A stretch of DNA of 64,000 nt from Pseudomonas haemolytica (lineage in GTDB: Bacteria > Pseudomonadota > Gammaproteobacteria > Pseudomonadales > Pseudomonadaceae). The translations under genes were made by a program, and so were the position numbers. The stretch covers positions 496,001-560,000 of the forward strand of contig NZ_VOIW01000006.1 in assembly GCF_009659625.1 (NCBI RefSeq). The letters are read 5' to 3'. The notes below the pieces were generated by a model. It did not search any database. It saw only the letters and a program-made list of their open reading frames with translations, and was not told the DNA's origin. Position 1 is the first letter of the stretch. Every line of letters starts with the position of its first letter. This document shows positions 25,635-36,052 of this stretch, one piece after another.

Positions 25635-26417
25635 ATGCCCAACCTCTCACTGCCGGCGCTTGCGTCCAGGCTCTCTTGGCTTATTTCGCCGTTGGCATTG
25701 CTCGCGCTATGGGCCGGCGTCGCCGCAGCCGGGGTGTTCCCTCGGCAACTGCTGGTGCCCCCCTTGCAGGTGTGGCGCACCTTCGAGCTGTTGCTGGGCA
25801 ATGGCGAGCTGCTGGAACACTTACTCACCAGCCTCACCCGCCTGGGCTGGGGCTTGAGTATCGGCGCCGCCAGCGGATTGCTGTTCGGCTTGCTGATGGG
25901 CTTGTCGAAGACCGTGGAAGCTTATTGCGGGCCGCTGTTCCACAGCCTGCGACAGATCCCCAGCCTGGCGCTGATCCCGTTGCTGGTGCTGGTGTTCGGC
26001 ATCGATGAAGTGTTCAAGATCGTCATCGTCGCCGAGGCTGCCTTTTTTCCCCTCGCGCTGGCCACCAGCCAAGGCATCAAGGGCATTCCCCGCAGCTATT
26101 TCGAGGTGGCGGCGGTGTATCGCCTGCCCTGGCTGAGCCTGGTCAAAGAGGTCGCGCTGCCGGCGGTGACGCCGCAGATCGTCACCGGCCTGCGCATCGG
26201 CCTGACCCGCGCCTGGGTGGTGCTGATCGCTGCCGAGCTGCTGGCAGCCGACAGCGGCCTGGGCCAGATGATCGAGATGGCGCGGCAGATGCTGCGCATC
26301 GACGTGGTGATGGTCGGCATCGTGGTCACCGGCATCGTCGGCTTCGCCCTGGACTGGTCCTTGCGCCGTCTTGAACGCCACTTGCAGCGCTGGCAGCCGC
26401 CAGGGGTGGCGTCATGA
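25635..26417 (+). CDS. ABC transporter permease, SsuC/TauC-type (1)
   Basis: The 260-residue inner-membrane protein has five to six hydrophobic helices and the EAA loop, where EVAAVYRLPWLSLVKEVALPAV near 155-178 contacts the ATPase. It belongs to the nitrate/sulfonate/taurine permease family. The internal start at 25635 is used because the upstream codons overlap the promoter. The next permease overlaps by four bases, so a heterodimeric channel is likely. Confidence 0.85.
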   Translation: MPNLSLPALASRLSWLISPLALLALWAGVAAAGVFPRQLLVPPLQVWRTFELLLGNGELLEHLLTSLTRLGWGLSIGAASGLLFGLLMGLSKTVEAYCGPLFHSLRQIPSLALIPLLVLVFGIDEVFKIVIVAEAAFFPLALATSQGIKGIPRSYFEVAAVYRLPWLSLVKEVALPAVTPQIVTGLRIGLTRAWVVLIAAELLAADSGLGQMIEMARQMLRIDVVMVGIVVTGIVGFALDWSLRRLERHLQRWQPPGVAS

Positions 26418-27169
26418 AGTCAGGGTTCAACTATGCCCGTGGCTGGGTGTTGCCCCTGCTGTTACTGGCGGCCTGGGACTGGGCTTCCAGTCGCGGTGCC
26501 AGCGGTGCCTATGCGGTGGTGCCGTTGGCACAGATCGGCGCCGGATTGCTGGAAATCATCGGCAATGGCGAACTGCTGACCAACCTGCTCGCCAGCCTGT
26601 TGCGCACCAGCCAGGGCCTGATGTTCGGTGTGGCTGCCGGTACGGCGCTGGGCGCCTCCATGGCCCTGTCAGCCTGGGGCGAACGCTTGATCGCCCCGCT
26701 GTTCCATAGCTTGCGCCAAGTACCGATGCTTGCCTGGATCCCGCTGATCGCGCTGTGGTTCGGCAATGGCGAAAGCTCCAAGGTACTGATCATTGCCTTG
26801 GCCGCCAGCTACCCAATGGCGCTCAACACCTTTGAAGGCTTGCGCCAGGTCGACGCCCGCCACCTGGAAGTGGCCCAGGCCCTGGTCCTCACACGCCGCC
26901 AGCGCTTCGTCCTGGTGCTGCTGCCCTCAGCGATGCCGAGTGTGTGTACCGGCGTGCTGCAAGCGATTGCTTTCGCCTGGGTCACGGCGGTGGGCAGCGA
27001 GCTGTTCCTGTCTGCCGGCCCAGGGCTGGGTAACCTGATGATGAATGCCGAAGCCGGTGCGCGCATGGAGATCATCCTGTTGTGCGTGATCAGCATCGCC
27101 GCCCTGGGCTACGGCATGAGCTTGTTATTCACCCGCCTGAGCCGCTATCTGCTGCGCTGGCGCCCCTGA
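26414..27169 (+). CDS. ABC transporter permease, SsuC/TauC-type (2)
   Basis: The 251-residue inner-membrane protein has the same family pattern as its neighbour, with the EAA loop HLEVAQALVLTRRQRFVLVLLPSAMPSV near 150-178. ATGA overlap couples it to the first permease. Most SsuABC systems use a single permease gene, so two diverged copies suggest a heterodimeric importer with its own specificity. Confidence 0.85.
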   Translation: MKSGFNYARGWVLPLLLLAAWDWASSRGASGAYAVVPLAQIGAGLLEIIGNGELLTNLLASLLRTSQGLMFGVAAGTALGASMALSAWGERLIAPLFHSLRQVPMLAWIPLIALWFGNGESSKVLIIALAASYPMALNTFEGLRQVDARHLEVAQALVLTRRQRFVLVLLPSAMPSVCTGVLQAIAFAWVTAVGSELFLSAGPGLGNLMMNAEAGARMEIILLCVISIAALGYGMSLLFTRLSRYLLRWRP

Positions 27170-27186
27170 CTTTGAAAGGCCTGGAA

Positions 27187-27990
27187 ATGACTGCAATCGC
27201 ACCGGACATGGTTTCTCTTACCCCACACACCTTTCCCGGCGCTCTTGAGATCAGAGGGCTGAGCAAGAACTACAGCCTCAAGGGCCAGCGCCTCGCGGTG
27301 CTGGACGGGATTGACCTCAAGGTCGCACCAGGGGAGTTCGTCAGCGTCGTCGGCCCCAGCGGGTGCGGCAAATCCACGTTGCTGCGACTGATCCTCGGGC
27401 TGGACAACGACTATCAGGGCCAGATCCTGCTCGACGGTCAACCCGTGCTCGGCACCAGCCTGGACCGTGGCATCGTGTTCCAGGACCACCGTCTGTTCCC
27501 GTGGATGACCGTCAGCCAGAACATCGCCCTGGCCCTTAAAAACCACCGCCTGAGCCCCCAGGCCAAGCAACAACGTGTGGACGAACACATCGCCAAGGTC
27601 AACCTCCAAGGCTTTGCCGACGCCTACCCTCATCAGCTGTCAGGCGGCATGGCCCAGCGCGCGGCCATCGCTCGTGCGCTGATCAACACACCCAAAGTAC
27701 TGTTGCTGGATGAGCCGCTGGGCGCCCTGGATGCCTTGACCCGGGTGTATCTGCAACAGGAACTGCAACGCATCTGGGCTCAGCAACGTTGCACGGTCAT
27801 CATGGTGACCCATGACATCGAAGAGGCGCTTTACCTGGGGGACCGGGTGATTGTGATGCAGGCGCACCCCGGGAAGATTCGGCGGGAAATCACGGTGGGC
27901 CTGCCCCACCCAAGGGACCCCCTGTCCCCGCACCTGCATGAGCTGAAGGTACAACTGCGCAGCGAGTTGCTGGGCGAGCATCACGCGTGA
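27187..27990 (+). CDS. ABC transporter ATPase, SsuB/TauB-type
   Basis: The 267-residue ATPase has Walker A GPSGCGKSTLL near 59, signature LSGGMAQRAAIARAL near 153 and Walker B VLLLDEPLGALDALTR near 173. The start is ATG 27187, 17 bases after the second permease. It should energise import by the two preceding permeases. The cognate binding protein is probably the exported protein at 30704-31780, because none is encoded in this operon. Confidence 0.88.
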   Translation: MTAIAPDMVSLTPHTFPGALEIRGLSKNYSLKGQRLAVLDGIDLKVAPGEFVSVVGPSGCGKSTLLRLILGLDNDYQGQILLDGQPVLGTSLDRGIVFQDHRLFPWMTVSQNIALALKNHRLSPQAKQQRVDEHIAKVNLQGFADAYPHQLSGGMAQRAAIARALINTPKVLLLDEPLGALDALTRVYLQQELQRIWAQQRCTVIMVTHDIEEALYLGDRVIVMQAHPGKIRREITVGLPHPRDPLSPHLHELKVQLRSELLGEHHA

Positions 27991-28002
27991 TGCCGCTCCC
28001 CC

Positions 28003-29079
<1,077 letters not shown>

Positions 29080-29190
29080 CTTACGGTCCTGTGTCCAAAG
29101 TACTTGGGCTCATATTGAACCAAGCCGCATAGATAAAATAATTATTAATTAGTATTTGGTTATTCTATTAAAGAATATAAAAATAGCTGC

Positions 29191-29225
29191 TGCTGGAGCA
29201 GCAACCCATCAGCAATCGGTCGCTG
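29191..29225. promoter_or_regulatory. Enhancer repeats upstream of the amidohydrolase operon
   Basis: TGCTG-GAG-CAGCA (29191-29203) is centred 92 bases before the sigma-54 element at 29289. A weaker CAGC-N8-GCTG (29210-29225) is centred about 71 bases before it. This gap also holds the promoter of the divergent activator gene in an AT-rich stretch (29130-29185). Confidence 0.6.
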
Positions 29226-29288
29226 CCTGACCAGCACAAATCCCCCCTTGAGCCCGTCAAACCCTCTGGTACAGGGCGCTTTGGCGGC

Positions 29289-29304
29289 TGGCATGCATTC
29301 TGCG
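29289..29304 (+). promoter_or_regulatory. Sigma-54 promoter of the amidohydrolase/peptide-importer operon
   Basis: TGGCATGCATTCTGCG has GG and GC ten bases apart, 41 bases before the ATG at 29346. Confidence 0.75.
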
Positions 29305-29345
29305 TTGTAGCCCGGTATTCGTCGTTTGACCACCGAGGCCTGTTC

Positions 29346-30707
29346 ATGAAATCAACCCGTTCCCTGCCTGCGATGATCGCCACACTGCTGGCATCGCCGC
29401 TGGCCATGGCCACCGAGATCGACCCACAGCGGTTGAGCCAACTGGATCAGGATATCCAGCGCGCCACGCCGCAACTGATCGAACTGCGTCATGCCATTCA
29501 CCAGCATCCCGAACTGGGCAATCGCGAATTCGACACCGCCAAACGCGTAGCCAAACGCTTGCGTGAACTTGGGATCACGGTGCAGACCGAGGTGGCCCAC
29601 ACCGGTGTCGTGGGGATTTTGCACGGCGGCAAACCCGGCCCAGTGGTCGCTATCCGCTCAGAGTTGGATGCGCTGCCGGTCACCGAACAGACGGGTCTGC
29701 CCTACGCCTCCAGCGTTACCGTGCCCTACAGCGGCAACGATTTCAGCCAGGCCGGCAAGACCGTCGGCGTGATGCATGCCTGCGGCCATGACGCGCATAT
29801 CGCGATTGTACTGGGGGTGGCCGAAGTGCTGGCCAAGCACAAGGACAGCCTGCCCGGCACGGTCAAGTTCATCTTCCAGCCAGCCGAGGAAGGTGTGCCG
29901 GTGGGCGAGAAAGGCGGCGCACGCTTGATGATCGAACAAGGCGTGTTGGCTGACCCGGCGCCGGCAGCGATTTTCGGCCTGCATGTGGGCCCGGGGGCTT
30001 CCGGGTCGCTGTCGATCAGCCGCCAACGCACCACCGCCGCGGCGGATACCTTTGTGGCCACAGTGACCGGCGAGCAAACCCACGGCGCCTTTCCCTGGGC
30101 TGGCATCGACCCGATCCCGCTGGCGGCGCAAATCGTATTGGGCTGGCAAACCATCCCGAGCCGCCAGATGGACTTGGTAGCACTGCCGGCGCCGGTCATT
30201 TCAGTCGGTCGCATCGACGCGGGCGTACGCAGCAATATCATCCCCGCCCAGGTGCGCCTGGAAGGCACCGTGCGTACCTTGAGCCAGGCCCAGCGCGACG
30301 ATGTGATCGAACGCCTGCGCCGCACCGCCAGCAAAATCGCGGAAAGTGCCGGCGCCAGTGCCCACATAGAGGTCACGCCGACCTACCCGGCAGGTTACAA
30401 CAACAGCGCCTTGGTGGATGCGTTGCTGCCCCAGCTCAAAGCCTCTTCCGCGCTGGCGGTGGACATCGAATCCGGGGTCTATGCAGCAGACGACTTCGCC
30501 GAATACTCGCGCAGGATCCCCGGCGTGTTCTTCGGCCTGGGCGTAACGCCCGACGGTATCGATCCTGCCCACACCTGGCCGAATCATTCACCCAAATTCC
30601 TGATGGACGACGACGCCCTGCCGGTGGGCGTGCGCGCGCTTTCACGCGTGACACTGGCCTATCTCGCCAACAACGGTTTCAACCTGCCTGCTGGAGTACA
30701 GCCATGA
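29346..30707 (+). CDS. Exported M20-family amidohydrolase
   Basis: The 453-residue metal-dependent hydrolase has a signal peptide (about 1-22, ending LAMA), so unlike most M20 amidohydrolases it acts in the periplasm. Visible motifs are ELRHAIHQHPELGNREFDTA near 46, the metal ligands MHACGHDAH near 143 and the catalytic QPAEEGVPVGEKGGARLMIEQG near 180. It should remove acyl groups from N-acyl amino acids or short peptides. Being first in an operon with solute-binding and peptide-import genes, it may trim sulfur-bearing N-acyl conjugates before uptake (inference). Confidence 0.86.
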   Translation: MKSTRSLPAMIATLLASPLAMATEIDPQRLSQLDQDIQRATPQLIELRHAIHQHPELGNREFDTAKRVAKRLRELGITVQTEVAHTGVVGILHGGKPGPVVAIRSELDALPVTEQTGLPYASSVTVPYSGNDFSQAGKTVGVMHACGHDAHIAIVLGVAEVLAKHKDSLPGTVKFIFQPAEEGVPVGEKGGARLMIEQGVLADPAPAAIFGLHVGPGASGSLSISRQRTTAAADTFVATVTGEQTHGAFPWAGIDPIPLAAQIVLGWQTIPSRQMDLVALPAPVISVGRIDAGVRSNIIPAQVRLEGTVRTLSQAQRDDVIERLRRTASKIAESAGASAHIEVTPTYPAGYNNSALVDALLPQLKASSALAVDIESGVYAADDFAEYSRRIPGVFFGLGVTPDGIDPAHTWPNHSPKFLMDDDALPVGVRALSRVTLAYLANNGFNLPAGVQP

Positions 30708-31780
30708 ACCTGCCCTACAAACGCCTGATCGCCACACTGGCGCTGGCCCTGAGCCCGGTCCTGACGGCATTGGCCGCTGCTACCCCTGACAGCGTGCGCA
30801 TCGGGATTGTCTCGTTCACCCAAGGCGGAAAGCCGGTATTCGGCGGCATCCCCGGGCGGGTGATCGAAGAGGGCTGGCTGGAACAGGAACTTGAAAAACG
30901 CGGCGTCGCCCTGGAGTGGCAAGCCCTGCCCCACGCCAACGCCGGCCCGCAAATCAACGAGGGTTTTTCCAACAATGGCATGGACTTCGCCGTACGCGGC
31001 GACCTGCCCTCGGTCATCGCCCTGGCCGGTGGTGTGCCGGGCAAACTGGTGGTGCCCGGCGGCAGCGGCAACAACATTTACCTCGTGGTGCCCAAGGACT
31101 CGCCGGCGCATTCCATTGAAGACCTCAAGGGTAAACGCCTGGCCCTGCACCGTGGCCGTCCATGGGAGTTTCCCTTCAGTGAGTTCCTGGCCAGCAAGGG
31201 CCTGGCGCTCAAGGATTTCAAGATCGCCAATATCAACCCGCAAGTCGGGGCCGCAGCGGTGTCGGCGGGTAAGGTGGACGCCGCGGTGCTGCTCAGCGAG
31301 GCGTATCTGCTGGAAGACAAACACGTTGGCCGGGTGCTGTGGTCAAGCAAACAAGGCGATGCAGACTGGCGCCTTGTGTCAGACCTGTGGGGCACCGAGC
31401 GCTTTGTCGACAGCCAGCCGCAGTTGACCCAACTGGTCGCCACCGCCTGGGTCAAAGCCAGCCAATGGCTCGCCGACCCACGCAATGCCGATGAGTACTA
31501 CCGCTTCTCGTCCCTGGCCGGGACCCCGCAAAGCGTGTTGCGCCGCGACGACCAGGGCGACCCGGTGCCGTGGGCCCAACGCTGGGCACCGAAAACCGAT
31601 GCGCAGTTGCTCAAGCACTTCGCCGCTCTGTCCCAGTACGCCCTGAATAATCAGTTGATCAGCACCCAGCCCGACCTCAGCCAGTCGCTGGCCACCCGCT
31701 TCACCCACCAAGCCATTCGTGACCTGGGCCTGGTGGACCTGTGGCCCGACCTCAAGGCCCAGGTCGAGAGCACCCGCTAA
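30704..31780 (+). CDS. Sulfonate-type ABC substrate-binding protein, exported
   Basis: The 358-residue protein has a signal peptide (about 1-25) and the SsuA/TauA/NrtA fold, with VRIGIVSFTQGGKPVFGG near 30, LPSVIALAGG near 100 and SIEDLKGKRLALHRGRPWEFPFSEFLASKGL near 138. The start overlaps the amidohydrolase stop (ATGA). It has no permease of its family in this operon, so it probably feeds the SsuC-type pair at 25635-27169. Confidence 0.82.
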   Translation: MNLPYKRLIATLALALSPVLTALAAATPDSVRIGIVSFTQGGKPVFGGIPGRVIEEGWLEQELEKRGVALEWQALPHANAGPQINEGFSNNGMDFAVRGDLPSVIALAGGVPGKLVVPGGSGNNIYLVVPKDSPAHSIEDLKGKRLALHRGRPWEFPFSEFLASKGLALKDFKIANINPQVGAAAVSAGKVDAAVLLSEAYLLEDKHVGRVLWSSKQGDADWRLVSDLWGTERFVDSQPQLTQLVATAWVKASQWLADPRNADEYYRFSSLAGTPQSVLRRDDQGDPVPWAQRWAPKTDAQLLKHFAALSQYALNNQLISTQPDLSQSLATRFTHQAIRDLGLVDLWPDLKAQVESTR

Positions 31781-31801
31781 CCCTTTCCCGGAGATCGCTT
31801 G

Positions 31802-31975
31802 ATGAGCATGGACTTCTTCACCCGCCTGCCCTTGCATGGCGAAACCCGATTCCTGCCGGGCGACCCGCACCTGGAGGAGAACTACCGCCTGGGCGAACAC
31901 ATCCGCCCGCACTTTCGCCATCTTCGTCAGCCCGCTGCGCGGCATCCGGCGCACCCTAGCGAACAGGTGGCGTAA
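31802..31975 (+). CDS. 57-residue ORF resembling the N-terminus of an SsuD-type monooxygenase
   Basis: The frame runs ATG 31802 to TAA 31975 and overlaps the next start (TAATG), so it is probably translated. Residues MSMDFFTRLPLHGETRFLPGD look like the first strand of LLM/SsuD monooxygenases (compare MSTEFFWRLPLGTDG at 20691). The rest is rich in His, Arg and Pro and has no fold I recognise. It may be the scar of a deleted monooxygenase gene kept for translational coupling, or a true small protein. Confidence 0.5.
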   Translation: MSMDFFTRLPLHGETRFLPGDPHLEENYRLGEHIRPHFRHLRQPAARHPAHPSEQVA

Positions 31976-33558
31976 TGGAACAGACGTTTTTAAGCCGCCG
32001 ACGCTTCCTCGGCAACAGCCTGACCCTGGGCTCAAGTCTCGTGCTGGGCAGCAGTTTGCTCAGCGCCTGTGGCGACGGTGCAGCGCCGGCGGCCAAGGCC
32101 ATCACTGCGACCAGCGGCCCACAGTATGGCGGGCGCCTGCGCCTGGGGGTCATCGATGGCAGCCGCAGTGGCAACCTCGACGCACATAAACCCGTGGGCA
32201 GCGGCATCATTCGCGGCTTTGCGCTCTACAGCAAACTGTGGGAATGGGACGAGAACATGCTGCCGCGCCTGGCCCTCGCCGAAGAGGCCGAGGTCAGCCC
32301 GGACGCGCGCACCTGGACGCTGCGCCTGCACAAGGACCTGGAGTTTCACCACGGCAAGACCATCGACGCCGACGACCTGGTGTTCTCCATCCGCCGCCTC
32401 ACCGACCCACAACTGGCCTCGCCCTACGCCGCACTGCTGCACTGGATCGACCGCGATAACCTGGAGAAACTCGACGCGCGAACCCTTCGCGTGCGCTTCA
32501 AGGACGGCGCCGGTTTCGTGCCGCTGCCGGAAACCTGGGTCAACTTCGGTGGCATCGTGCCGGTGGACTATCACCCGGTGACCAACCCGGTGGGTGCCGG
32601 CCCCTACAAGTTCAAGAGCTTCACCCCTGGCCAACGGTCGCTGTTCACCCGCTTCGAGAACTATTACAAGGCAGGAAAACCCTACGCCGATGAGTTGGAG
32701 ATCATCGACTTCAAGGATCAGACCTCACGCCTGTCGGCTCTGCAATCCGGGCAGATCGACCTGGCCAATGGCTTGGCCAACGAACACCTGCGCCTGGTAC
32801 AGGCCGATCCGAAACTGCAAGTGCTGACCTCTGTGACCGGCAACTGGCTGTCCTTCGACATGAACCTCAGCCAAGCGCCGTTCAACGACCCGAGGGTGCG
32901 CGAAGCCTTTCGCCTGATGGCTGACCGCGACGAACTGGTGGCTCGTGCCTTGAATGGCCAAGGGCGCGTGGCCAACGACCTGTATGCTCCCAATGACCCG
33001 ACCTTCAACCACAGCATCGCGCAACGCCCCTACAACCTGGAGCGGGCCAAAACCCTGTTGCGTGAAGCCGGCCAGGAACAGTTGAGCGTGGAACTGGTGG
33101 CAGACCACGACAGCGGCGCCGTCGCTTCGGCGCTGGTGTTCGCCGAACAGGCCAAGCGCGCAGGCGTAGACATTCGCGTGCGCCAAGTGGACAGCGCCAC
33201 CTTCAACGGCCCGCAACTGACCCAATGGCCTTTGAGCACCGGTGGCAGCATCGGTGCGCCGTTTCTGACCTGCGGGCTGCACGCTGACGCGCCGGTGTCA
33301 GTGGCCAATAAAACCCACTTCAGCGACCCGCTTTTCGACCGGCTGTTCCTGGAGGCCCTGGCCCAACCCGATCTGGAAAAACGCCGTTTGCTGGTGCACC
33401 AAGCGCAACAGATCCAACATGACAAGGGCGGGATGCTGATCTGGGGCTACGCCAACCTGCTCGATGGCATCGCTAGCCGCGTCGGCGGGGCCCAGGCCGA
33501 GAAGACCTTGTTCCCCACCTGGCGCTTCGACAGCCTGTGGCTCAAGGAGCCGGCGTGA
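31975..33558 (+). CDS. Peptide-type ABC substrate-binding protein (family 5), Tat lipoprotein
   Basis: The 527-residue protein is a DppA/OppA-type solute-binding protein. The N-terminus combines a twin-arginine motif (SRRRFLGNS) and a lipobox (LLSAC at about 28-32), so it is Tat-exported and lipid-anchored. Other family features are LRLHKDLEFHHGKTIDADDLVFSIRRL near 105 and NPVGAGPYKFKSF near 205. It starts on the stop of the 57-residue ORF and is coupled by GTGA to the permease that follows. Confidence 0.87.
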   Translation: MEQTFLSRRRFLGNSLTLGSSLVLGSSLLSACGDGAAPAAKAITATSGPQYGGRLRLGVIDGSRSGNLDAHKPVGSGIIRGFALYSKLWEWDENMLPRLALAEEAEVSPDARTWTLRLHKDLEFHHGKTIDADDLVFSIRRLTDPQLASPYAALLHWIDRDNLEKLDARTLRVRFKDGAGFVPLPETWVNFGGIVPVDYHPVTNPVGAGPYKFKSFTPGQRSLFTRFENYYKAGKPYADELEIIDFKDQTSRLSALQSGQIDLANGLANEHLRLVQADPKLQVLTSVTGNWLSFDMNLSQAPFNDPRVREAFRLMADRDELVARALNGQGRVANDLYAPNDPTFNHSIAQRPYNLERAKTLLREAGQEQLSVELVADHDSGAVASALVFAEQAKRAGVDIRVRQVDSATFNGPQLTQWPLSTGGSIGAPFLTCGLHADAPVSVANKTHFSDPLFDRLFLEALAQPDLEKRRLLVHQAQQIQHDKGGMLIWGYANLLDGIASRVGGAQAEKTLFPTWRFDSLWLKEPA

Positions 33559-34511
33559 GCTGGCTGGCACGGCGCCTGTTATCCGGGCTCGGCACCGTGT
33601 TATTGATCAGCGTGCTGGTGTTCCTGGCGATCCGCCTGCTGCCCTCGGACCCGGCGCGGGTGATCCTCGGGCCAGGCGCCCCCGAGGCGTCGTTACACAC
33701 GCTGCGTGAGCAATTGGGTTTGCACTTGCCGCTGTGGCAGCAATACCTGCAATGGCTCGCAGCAGCGTTGCGTGGCGACTTGGGCCTGTCGCTGGACTCA
33801 CAGGTCGCTGTGACCCAACTGCTTGACCAGCGCTTCGCCAACTCCCTGGCCCTGCTCAGCCTGGTTGCGCTGTGCAACCTGCTATTGGCCGTGGGACTAG
33901 GCACACTGTTGGCGCTATACCGCGACCGCTGGGTCGACCGCCTGACCTTGCCGGTGCTGGTGATGTTCAAGTCACTGCCGGGGTTTGTGCTGGCGATTGC
34001 GTTGATCATGTTGTTCGCCACCAGCCTGTTCACCTGGCTGCCGGCCGTGTCACTACTGGACCCCGAACGCTCGGCGTTCGCCCAGGGGCGCTATCTGGTA
34101 CTGCCCGTGGCGGCGCTGGTGCTGGCCAGCGCGCCGTACCTGATCCGCCTGGTGCGCGCCGCGATGATCGAAGCGTTGCACAGCGACTACGTCGCAGCCG
34201 CACGCCTGCGTGGCCTGCAACCCTGGCGCCTGGTGCTCGGGCATGCCTTGCCCAACGCAACACTGCCGCTGATCCAGGGGCTGGCCTTGACGCTCAGCGT
34301 GTTTTTCAGCAGCACGTTGCTGGTGGAGATCGCATTTACTTTCCCCGGGGTGGGCAGCTTGCTCAACGATGCCATTCGCCTGCGCGACGTGCCGGTCATT
34401 CAGGCCGCGGTGAGTGCGATTGCGGCGTTTGTGGTGCTGGTGAATCTGCTCGCGGACCTGCTGGCCACGCTGTGTATTGCGACACTGCGCACCCAGCGTT
34501 TGCAGCCCTAA
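33555..34511 (+). CDS. Peptide-type ABC permease, DppB/GsiC-like
   Basis: The 318-residue protein has six membrane helices and the DppB-type EAA loop (DYVAAARLRGLQPWRLVLGHALPNA near 213-237). The GTG start at 33555 overlaps the binding-protein stop. The TAA (34509-34511) overlaps the TAG of the convergent ATPase gene, so the two half-operons meet end to end. Its partner permease and the ATPase are on the opposite strand. Confidence 0.87.
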   Translation: MSWLARRLLSGLGTVLLISVLVFLAIRLLPSDPARVILGPGAPEASLHTLREQLGLHLPLWQQYLQWLAAALRGDLGLSLDSQVAVTQLLDQRFANSLALLSLVALCNLLLAVGLGTLLALYRDRWVDRLTLPVLVMFKSLPGFVLAIALIMLFATSLFTWLPAVSLLDPERSAFAQGRYLVLPVAALVLASAPYLIRLVRAAMIEALHSDYVAAARLRGLQPWRLVLGHALPNATLPLIQGLALTLSVFFSSTLLVEIAFTFPGVGSLLNDAIRLRDVPVIQAAVSAIAAFVVLVNLLADLLATLCIATLRTQRLQP

Positions 34512-36052
34512 AGCGAGTGCTCCAGTAGTTGCCGCGTGTAGGCCGCACGCGGTTGCTGGAACACTTCGGTCACCGCGCCCTGCTCCACCAGCCTGCCGTC
34601 CTTGAGCACCAGCACCCGATCCGCCACCGCCCGCACCACATTCAGGTCATGGGTGACAAACAGCAACGCCATCCCCTCATCCTGCAGGCCGCGCAACAGC
34701 GCCAGGATCGACGCCTGCACCGAAACATCCAGGGCCGAAGTGATCTCATCGCAAATCAGCAACCGGGGCTCACACACTAGCGCGCGAGCAATCGCTACGC
34801 GCTGGCGCTCACCGCCCGACAAACTGCCGGGGTAGGTGTCAGCCAGTGACACGGGCAACGCCACACGGATCAACGCTTGCTCAATACGCTGGCGCAACGC
34901 TGCGCCCTTGAGGCCGAAGAAATGCCGCAACGGCGTGGCCAGGCTTTGCGCCACGGTGTGACGCGGGTTCAAGGCGCGCAGCGGATTCTGGAATATGTAC
35001 TGGATACGACGGCGCTGCTCTGCCGAGCGACCGCCCACGGCCAGGCTCAATGGCTCACCGGCAAAGCGCAACTGCCCGCACGCCTCCTGCGCCAGCCCGA
35101 CCAGGGCACGGGACACGCTGCTTTTACCCGAGCCAGACTCACCCACCAACGCCAGGCACTCGCCCACGTGCACGTGCAGGCTCACCCCCTCGACGACCGG
35201 CCGCCCTGCATAGCGCACCGCCAACTCGCTGACCGCCAACAGTACCGGTTGCGGCGCAAGCACCGTCGAGGGCCTGGCCGCCAACGTGGCCGCAGCCAGC
35301 AGCCGCTGGCTGTAGGGGTGGCTGGGCTGGCGAAACAACTGCGCGGTCTCGGCACACTCCACCACTCGGCCGGCGTACAGCACCATTACGCGGTCGGCGA
35401 GCGACTTGACCACCGCCAGATCATGGGACACGTACACCGCCGCCACGCCCTGGCTTTTGCACAACTGACGCAGGGAGGCCAGGAAGCGCGCCTGGGTGGT
35501 CACGTCCAACGCCGTGGTCGGCTCATCCAGCACCACCACCTGTGGCCGCAAGATAAACGCCAGGGCGAGCAATACCCGCTGCTGCTGGCCGCCGGACAAT
35601 TGATGGGCAAACCGTTTGAGAAAGCCCTCGTCATCCGGCAATCCCACTTGCTGCAGGGTTTCCCGCAGGCGCTGTTGCCGCGCCGCACGGGACAATTGCG
35701 GCGCATGGGCCGCCAGGGTTTCGTGCAACTGCCTGAGGATGCGCAACGCCGGGTTAAGCGCCATCGCCGGGTCCTGGGGGATATAGGCGACCAAACCGCC
35801 ACGGGCTTTGCGCAGCGCTTCGCCATGCAGACTCAGCACGTCGGCACCCGCGACAATCACCCGCCCATCCGTGAGCTGCGCGCCCTTGCGCACATGGCCT
35901 AACAGTGCGGTGGCCAACGTGGTTTTGCCCGAACCGGACTCCCCCACCAGGCCAAGGATTTGCCCCGCACTCAATTCGAAATTGATCTGGGCAATCACGT
36001 CTCTGCCACTGTCCAGTTGCACCCGCAGGTGCTCAACGCGCAACGGTTTCAT
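34508..36052 (-). CDS. Fused two-domain peptide-type ABC ATPase (DppD-DppF-like)
   Basis: The 514-residue protein has two complete nucleotide-binding domains in one chain. The first (about 1-250) has GESGSGKTTLATALLG and LSGGQQQRVLLALA. The second (about 265-514) has GESGSGKSSVSRALVG and LSGGERQRVAIARAL. In most peptide importers these are separate genes; fusions occur in GsiA/YejF-type systems. The start overlaps the stop of the permease gene upstream (ATGA). Confidence 0.9.
   Translation of the reverse strand: MKPLRVEHLRVQLDSGRDVIAQINFELSAGQILGLVGESGSGKTTLATALLGHVRKGAQLTDGRVIVAGADVLSLHGEALRKARGGLVAYIPQDPAMALNPALRILRQLHETLAAHAPQLSRAARQQRLRETLQQVGLPDDEGFLKRFAHQLSGGQQQRVLLALAFILRPQVVVLDEPTTALDVTTQARFLASLRQLCKSQGVAAVYVSHDLAVVKSLADRVMVLYAGRVVECAETAQLFRQPSHPYSQRLLAAATLAARPSTVLAPQPVLLAVSELAVRYAGRPVVEGVSLHVHVGECLALVGESGSGKSSVSRALVGLAQEACGQLRFAGEPLSLAVGGRSAEQRRRIQYIFQNPLRALNPRHTVAQSLATPLRHFFGLKGAALRQRIEQALIRVALPVSLADTYPGSLSGGERQRVAIARALVCEPRLLICDEITSALDVSVQASILALLRGLQDEGMALLFVTHDLNVVRAVADRVLVLKDGRLVEQGAVTEVFQQPRAAYTRQLLEHSL

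Noticed and set aside
29107..29122. Possible sigma-54 promoter for the SfnR-like gene itself (minus strand)
   Set aside because: GG and GC spacing is right, but it reads TGGTTC and GAGCC instead of TGGCAC and TTGCT. A sigma-70/CysB-type promoter in the AT-rich stretch is more likely for this regulator.
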